Shown one piece after another: positions 59,378-64,000 of a stretch of DNA of 64,000 nt (its first letter is position 1; each line of letters opens with the position of its first letter). Source of the stretch: Myxococcaceae bacterium (GTDB lineage Bacteria > Myxococcota > Myxococcia > Myxococcales > Myxococcaceae); the NCBI GenBank assembly GCA_016926755.1, contig JAFGNZ010000130.1, forward strand, positions 1-64,000, written 5' to 3'. The notes under the pieces were generated by a model. The model had not been told where the DNA came from. It ran no database searches and saw only the letters and a program-made list of their open reading frames with translations. The position numbers and the translations under genes are program-made.

Positions 59378-59749
59378 TCAGTGCCTTCCTTGAGTCCTTG
59401 CGGTTTCGACCAGATCGATGAGCAACACGAGGCGGGCCTGATCCAGGCACGCGCCGATGGTGAAGGGAGCGGCGCTCGCGGCGCGCGGCAGCCGGCGCAG
59501 CTCCGTGACGGGGATGGGGCGCACCCCTTGTACGACGTCCACCTTGAGGTGGGACTCTCCCTGAGAGGTTTCGAAGACGAGCGCCCGCCCGCCGCTCCTG
59601 AGCGGCCCCAGCTCCGGCAGGGCGAGATCCTCCGGCAGCGAACGGTCGATGCGCAGCACCTGCGAGGCATCCGCGCCGTACACCTGGCCGCCGATCTCGA
59701 AGAAGAGGATGTCGATCTCGTCCACCCCGCGCGACGCTTCTTCCATCAT
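59378..59749 (-). CDS. frzB: FrzB, CheW-like protein
   Basis: CheW-like, between frzCD and frzA. Confidence 0.9.
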   Translation of the reverse strand: MMEEASRGVDEIDILFFEIGGQVYGADASQVLRIDRSLPEDLALPELGPLRSGGRALVFETSQGESHLKVDVVQGVRPIPVTELRRLPRAASAAPFTIGACLDQARLVLLIDLVETARTQGRH

Positions 59750-60288
59750 CGCGTCACCGCCCGCTGCCGCGCCGTCTGCAGCAGCTTGGAGAAGTTGAGC
59801 AGGTTGATCGTCTCCTCGGCCGTGGGGCCGGCGACGACGCCCAGCATGTGCTCGGTGGCGGCGTCCGCGCCCACCGGGGGCGGGAGGATGTCCGAGACGA
59901 GGATCCGGCGCAGCCCCAGCACCGTGTCCGCCACCACGCCGGCGACGTAGGTGCCGCTGACGCCCACGAAGATCCGCGTGCGAGGCATGATCCGCGCCTC
60001 GCCCTTGGCCAGGAAGCGCAGCAGATCCACCACGGGGAGCACCTCGCCGCGGTGCCCGGTGACGCCCAGCAGGAAGGACGGCGCGCGCGGCAGTGGCGTC
60101 AAGAGCCCCGACCGGAACACCTCGAGCACGTTCTCACTGGGCACACCCAGCCGCAGGTCTCCTACACGAAAGCAGAAGAACTCTTGTTCGGGGCGTGCCT
60201 GCGCGGCGACGGCACGATCCGGGGCGAGCCGGAGAGCACGTTGGAGGGGAGTCGAAGTCAAGGCGACAAAGTATCCGGAGGGGATCAA
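59746..60288 (-). CDS. frzA: FrzA, CheW
   Basis: EFFCFRVGDLRLGVPSENVLEVFRSGLLTPLPRAPSFLLGVTGHRGEVLPVVDLLRFL. Confidence 0.93.
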   Translation of the reverse strand: MIPSGYFVALTSTPLQRALRLAPDRAVAAQARPEQEFFCFRVGDLRLGVPSENVLEVFRSGLLTPLPRAPSFLLGVTGHRGEVLPVVDLLRFLAKGEARIMPRTRIFVGVSGTYVAGVVADTVLGLRRILVSDILPPPVGADAATEHMLGVVAGPTAEETINLLNFSKLLQTARQRAVTR

Positions 60289-60390
60289 ACCGGGTCAAGG
60301 GGACTTGCTCGCTCGCCTGCCTGCGTGCCGTTTCGATGGTCGGGCAAGCCCCAACAGTGTAGGGTTGTTTCAGGATTCTTGAGGAGGCAG

Positions 60391-61224
60391 ATGTCCCGAG
60401 TACTGGTCATCGACGACAGCCCCATGCTGGTGGAACTCAGCTTGCGGGCTCTCACGGCGGCGGGCTATCAGGCAAGCGGCGCGACGAACCTGGCGGAGCT
60501 CGAGAAGCAGCTCGCCGAGGGACCGATTGCGCTCGTCCTGATGGACGTGAACATGCCGGAGATGTTCGGTGACGACGTCGTCGAGTACCTCCGGAGCCAG
60601 AAGAAGGTCACCTCCAAGCTGGTGCTCTACTCGGACATCTCGGAGGAGGAGCTGGCCGCCAAGACGCGCAACTCGGGGGCGGACGGCTACATCCTCAAGG
60701 GCAGCGGCCTGGAGAACATGCTCAGCGAGGTGATGAAGCTGATCGGGCCCCCCGCGCTCACGCCCGCGGCGCCCCCTGCGGCTCCCTCGGCCCCCGCCCC
60801 GGCCCCGGCGATGCCGGCCGCCGCCAGCGCGGCCCCGGGCAAGCGCAAGCCGCGCATCCTGATCGTGGATGACAGCGAGATGACGGCGCGGATCATCGAG
60901 GCGGACCTGGCGGCCAAGGGCTTCGAGGTCCACGTCGCGGACACGGCGGACAAGGCGACGAAGATCATCCTCAAGAAGCAGACCCGGCCGGATCTGGTGC
61001 TGCTGGACGTGCGGATGCCGAACGTGAACGGCGAGCAGTTCTGCCGCTTCATCAAGAGCAACAGCCTCTTCCGTGGAATCAAGGTGTTGCTCTGTTCAGG
61101 GGAGAACGTCGAGGAGCTGCAGCGCATCTGCCGCGAGGCGGGAGCGGACGGCTACCTCCCGAAGGACGCGGTGATGAGCAGCCTGGTGGCCAAGGAGCTG
61201 GGCCCGGCCACCAGCGCGGACTGA
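60391..61224 (+). CDS. frzZ: FrzZ, dual receiver-domain response regulator
   Basis: Two REC domains (VLVIDDSPML..., ILIVDDSEMT...) joined by a Pro/Ala linker; divergent from frzA. Confidence 0.95.
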   Translation: MSRVLVIDDSPMLVELSLRALTAAGYQASGATNLAELEKQLAEGPIALVLMDVNMPEMFGDDVVEYLRSQKKVTSKLVLYSDISEEELAAKTRNSGADGYILKGSGLENMLSEVMKLIGPPALTPAAPPAAPSAPAPAPAMPAAASAAPGKRKPRILIVDDSEMTARIIEADLAAKGFEVHVADTADKATKIILKKQTRPDLVLLDVRMPNVNGEQFCRFIKSNSLFRGIKVLLCSGENVEELQRICREAGADGYLPKDAVMSSLVAKELGPATSAD

Positions 61225-61229
61225 GCCTG

Positions 61230-61418
61230 TCAGGAGCGGTGGCGCTCGGCCGCGCGGTAGAGCTGGGTGAGCGAGGAGTCCAGCAGTGACTGGCGCGAGC
61301 GCATGTAGTTCTCGTGCCAGAACTGGAAGTCGACGTCGGTGAGGGACTCGGGGGTCTGCTCGAAGACCGAGGGCACCTTGGAGTGCAGCAGACCGGGGAT
61401 GAGCAGGCACCTCGGCAT
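61230..61418 (-). CDS. small protein, 62 aa
   Basis: Starts 4 bp after the radical SAM stop on the same strand. Confidence 0.5.
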   Translation of the reverse strand: MPRCLLIPGLLHSKVPSVFEQTPESLTDVDFQFWHENYMRSRQSLLDSSLTQLYRAAERHRS

Positions 61419-61422
61419 CCCC

Positions 61423-62727
61423 CTACGCGGGGCCCGCGGCGTTGGCTCGCTCCTCGAGCCCCCGCGCGAAGTTGCCGATGATGAGCCCGGGCCGGGCCGC
61501 CTTCAGGCGCTTGAGCAGCGTGCGGATGCCGACAGGCTCACCTCCCGCTCCCCTCCCCCGCGCCACCTCCAGGTACTGGAGCGGATCGATGCACAGCGAG
61601 CGCGTCTGCACCTGATCCACCTGGTACTTCCGCACCAGCCGCTCCAGGGCCCGCACCTCGCCCTCGCGATCCGTGACGCCGGGGAACAGCAGCAGGTTGA
61701 GCGCCAGGTACGCGCCGCGCTCCCGCGCCAGCGCGATCGAGGCCTCCACGTCCTCCCACGTGTACTTCACCGGCTTGTAGTAGGCCTCGTAGAGCTCCTT
61801 CACCGCCGAGTTGAGCGAGACGCGGATCGCGTCCAGCCCCGCGTCGAACAGCGCCGCCAGCCCGTGCGTGAGGCTCGCGTTGGTGTTGATGTTGATGGAG
61901 CCCTTGTCCGTGCGCGCCCGCATGTAGCGGATGGCCTCGGCGATGGCCTTGTAGCGGGTGAGCGGCTCGCCCTCGCAGCCCTGCCCGAAGCTCACCATCG
62001 TCCGGCCCGACGCGTGCTCCAGGTGGTAGAGGCCGATGGCCCCCATCTCCTCGCCGGAGGGCCCGTCCTCCATGCGCTCGTGGGAGGCGGGCGGCCCGTC
62101 CTTGGGCTGATCCGAGATGCACCCCACGCAGCGCGCGTTGCACATCACGGAGGCGGGGATGGCGGCCTCGTCCCGCACGTAGAAGGTGTTCTGCGAGGTG
62201 AAGCACCGGTACAGCAAGGCGCACGTCTTGAGCTGCTTGAGGACGAGGCTGCCCGGGAAGCGCGCCATGTGGGCGTCCACCAGCGAGCGCATCTCCGGCG
62301 TGGAGTACCTCTCCGGATCCCAGTGGCTGCGCGTGTCCGTGTGGATGGCCCACGCCACCGGCCCCTCCTTGCCCCACGCGGCCGCCGTGTACGCCCACTG
62401 CGGGAGGACGGGCCCGTCCCCCTTCACCTCGCCGGGCAGGAAGGTCCGCGTGTAGCCGGGCGGCAGCAGCGCCCCCACGGCGTTGGGCACGAAGGTCTTC
62501 CCCCCCACCTTCATCTCCCGCACCAGCTCCAGTTCGCCCGTGTCCGGATTCAGCCCCACCGGCAGGCGGCCCGGCAGGTGGACGAGCCGGCCCGCGGAGG
62601 GCAGCGGGATGGGCTTGTCCTGCGGGGGGACGAGCTCCTCCCCGCTCCGCAGGGTGGCGATCAGGTACGGGTGCTCCAGCACCCGCCCCTTGGGATCAGC
62701 GAACAGCAGCTTGGGGCCGTGCGTCAT
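61423..62727 (-). CDS. radical SAM protein
   Basis: SVMCNARCVGCISDQ (CxxxCxxC), TNASLTHGLAALFDAGLDAIRVSLNS. Confidence 0.92.
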   Translation of the reverse strand: MTHGPKLLFADPKGRVLEHPYLIATLRSGEELVPPQDKPIPLPSAGRLVHLPGRLPVGLNPDTGELELVREMKVGGKTFVPNAVGALLPPGYTRTFLPGEVKGDGPVLPQWAYTAAAWGKEGPVAWAIHTDTRSHWDPERYSTPEMRSLVDAHMARFPGSLVLKQLKTCALLYRCFTSQNTFYVRDEAAIPASVMCNARCVGCISDQPKDGPPASHERMEDGPSGEEMGAIGLYHLEHASGRTMVSFGQGCEGEPLTRYKAIAEAIRYMRARTDKGSININTNASLTHGLAALFDAGLDAIRVSLNSAVKELYEAYYKPVKYTWEDVEASIALARERGAYLALNLLLFPGVTDREGEVRALERLVRKYQVDQVQTRSLCIDPLQYLEVARGRGAGGEPVGIRTLLKRLKAARPGLIIGNFARGLEERANAAGPA

Positions 62728-62944
62728 GCCTTCCTTAACTACCACCGCCGCCCTTTCCCTTCGACGATTCGTGCCCACGGTGGCGCCTGCCCTAGCCGCC
62801 GTGCGTCATGGACGCCGCGCCGCGCCACACTTGCAGGAGCAATGAGCCGCGCTCCGTGCAGCCATGAACGGCGCTCCGGGGGCGCCTTGATTCCCAGAGA
62901 TCCGCTGGTATGGTCCGCCCGCTTTTTTCCCCTGGAGGCACGTC

Positions 62945-64000
62945 GTGATCGTCGGAGTTCCCAAGGAGATCAAAACCCGTGAGTACCGCGTCGGCATGGT
63001 CCCGGCGGGCGTGCGCGCGCTCACGAGCTCGGGCCACACGGTGCTGGTCGAGACGAATGCTGGCGTCGGCTCCGGCCTCCCCGACTCCGAGTACCAGCGC
63101 GTGGGCGCGCAGATCGTCAAGACGGCGGACGAGGTCTGGTCGCGCGCGGAGATGATCGTCAAGGTCAAGGAGCCCATCGCGCCCGAGTACGAGCGCATCC
63201 AGAACGGCCAGATCATCTACACCTACTTCCACCTGGCCGGCGTGGATCCGGAGCTCACCAAGGCGCTGGTGAGGAAGAAGGCCGCCGCGGTGGCCTACGA
63301 GACGCTGCAGCTGGATGACGGCAGCCTGCCGCTGCTCAAGCCCATGAGCGAGGTGGCCGGGAAGATGGCCATCCAGGTGGGCGCCACCTGCCTGGAGAAG
63401 GCGCACGGCGGCAAGGGCATCCTCCTGAGCGGCGTGCCCGGCGTGCGCCGCGGCCGCGTGGCCGTGATCGGCGGCGGCGTGGTGGGCCTGTGCGCGGCCA
63501 AGGTCGCCGTGGGCATGGGCGCCGAGGTGACGATCCTCGACGTGAACCTGGAGCGCCTCACCTACCTGGATGACGTGTTCCTCGGCCGCGTGGCCACCCT
63601 GAACTCCGACAGCGAGACGATCGCCCGCACCGTGCGCGAGAGCGATCTCGTCGTCGGCGCGGTGCTCATCCCCGGCGGCAAGGCCCCCAAGCTCGTCCCC
63701 GAGGCCCTGCTCAAGGAGATGGAGCCCGGCTCCGTCGTCGTCGACGTGGCGGTGGATCAGGGCGGCTGCATCGAGACGTGCCGCCCCACCACGCACGACA
63801 ACCCCACCTACACCGTGCATGACGTCGTCCACTACTGCGTGGCCAACATGCCCGGCGCGGTGCCGCAAACCTCCACCTTCGCCCTCACCAACACCACCCG
63901 CCCCTACGCCAAGCGGATCGCCGACGTGGGCCTGGTGGAGGCCGTCAAGTCGGACAGGGCCATGGCTCGCGCCCTGAACACCTACGACGGCAAAGTGACT
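62945..64000 (+). CDS. ald: alanine dehydrogenase, 3'-truncated by window edge
   Basis: GTG start; [85 protein letters not shown]. Confidence 0.96.
   Translation, partial: MIVGVPKEIKTREYRVGMVPAGVRALTSSGHTVLVETNAGVGSGLPDSEYQRVGAQIVKTADEVWSRAEMIVKVKEPIAPEYERIQNGQIIYTYFHLAGVDPELTKALVRKKAAAVAYETLQLDDGSLPLLKPMSEVAGKMAIQVGATCLEKAHGGKGILLSGVPGVRRGRVAVIGGGVVGLCAAKVAVGMGAEVTILDVNLERLTYLDDVFLGRVATLNSDSETIARTVRESDLVVGAVLIPGGKAPKLVPEALLKEMEPGSVVVDVAVDQGGCIETCRPTTHDNPTYTVHDVVHYCVANMPGAVPQTSTFALTNTTRPYAKRIADVGLVEAVKSDRAMARALNTYDGKVT

Noticed and set aside
1-64000. CRISPR arrays, tRNA/rRNA genes, intact IS elements
   Set aside because: No regularly spaced repeats, cloverleaf-like sequences or transposase motifs were recognised by eye; tRNAscan-SE, Infernal and ISfinder would be needed to exclude them.

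Overview
The window is 64 kb of high-GC, densely coding DNA. It is clearly from a myxobacterium (Myxococcus/Cystobacterineae-like): it carries a complete, canonically ordered frz chemosensory locus (frzF-G-E-CD-B-A with divergent frzZ, 53060-61224) and DUSAM, DUF6310 and DUF5953 type proteins. Most of the rest is ordinary chromosome: hemB, ald, a SerA-like dehydrogenase, bacillithiol genes bshC/bshA, an ABC exporter, Ser/Thr kinase fusions, a tandem ATP-grasp ligase, radical SAM and SDR enzymes. The strongest candidate for an undescribed system is 34540-39905. It is a tight operon of (i) a 229-aa Cys-containing protein, (ii) a class-I isoprenoid-synthase-like protein with DDxxD, (iii) a ComP-like polytopic histidine kinase and (iv) an NtrC-type sigma-54 response regulator. 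The order recalls the Bacillus ComQXPA prenyl-peptide quorum-sensing locus, rewired to sigma-54. Its upstream region has a near-consensus -24/-12 element and two perfect dyads. Second-tier items are a SitA-like lipoprotein toxin/immunity pair in a scarred island (about 6.9-12.4 kb), an isoprenoid-synthase-like/alpha-toroid fusion at 21.4 kb, and a PIG-L/56-aa/SSS operon next to bshCA. No tRNA, rRNA, CRISPR array or intact transposon was recognised by eye. All family calls are from reading the translations; no database search was run.
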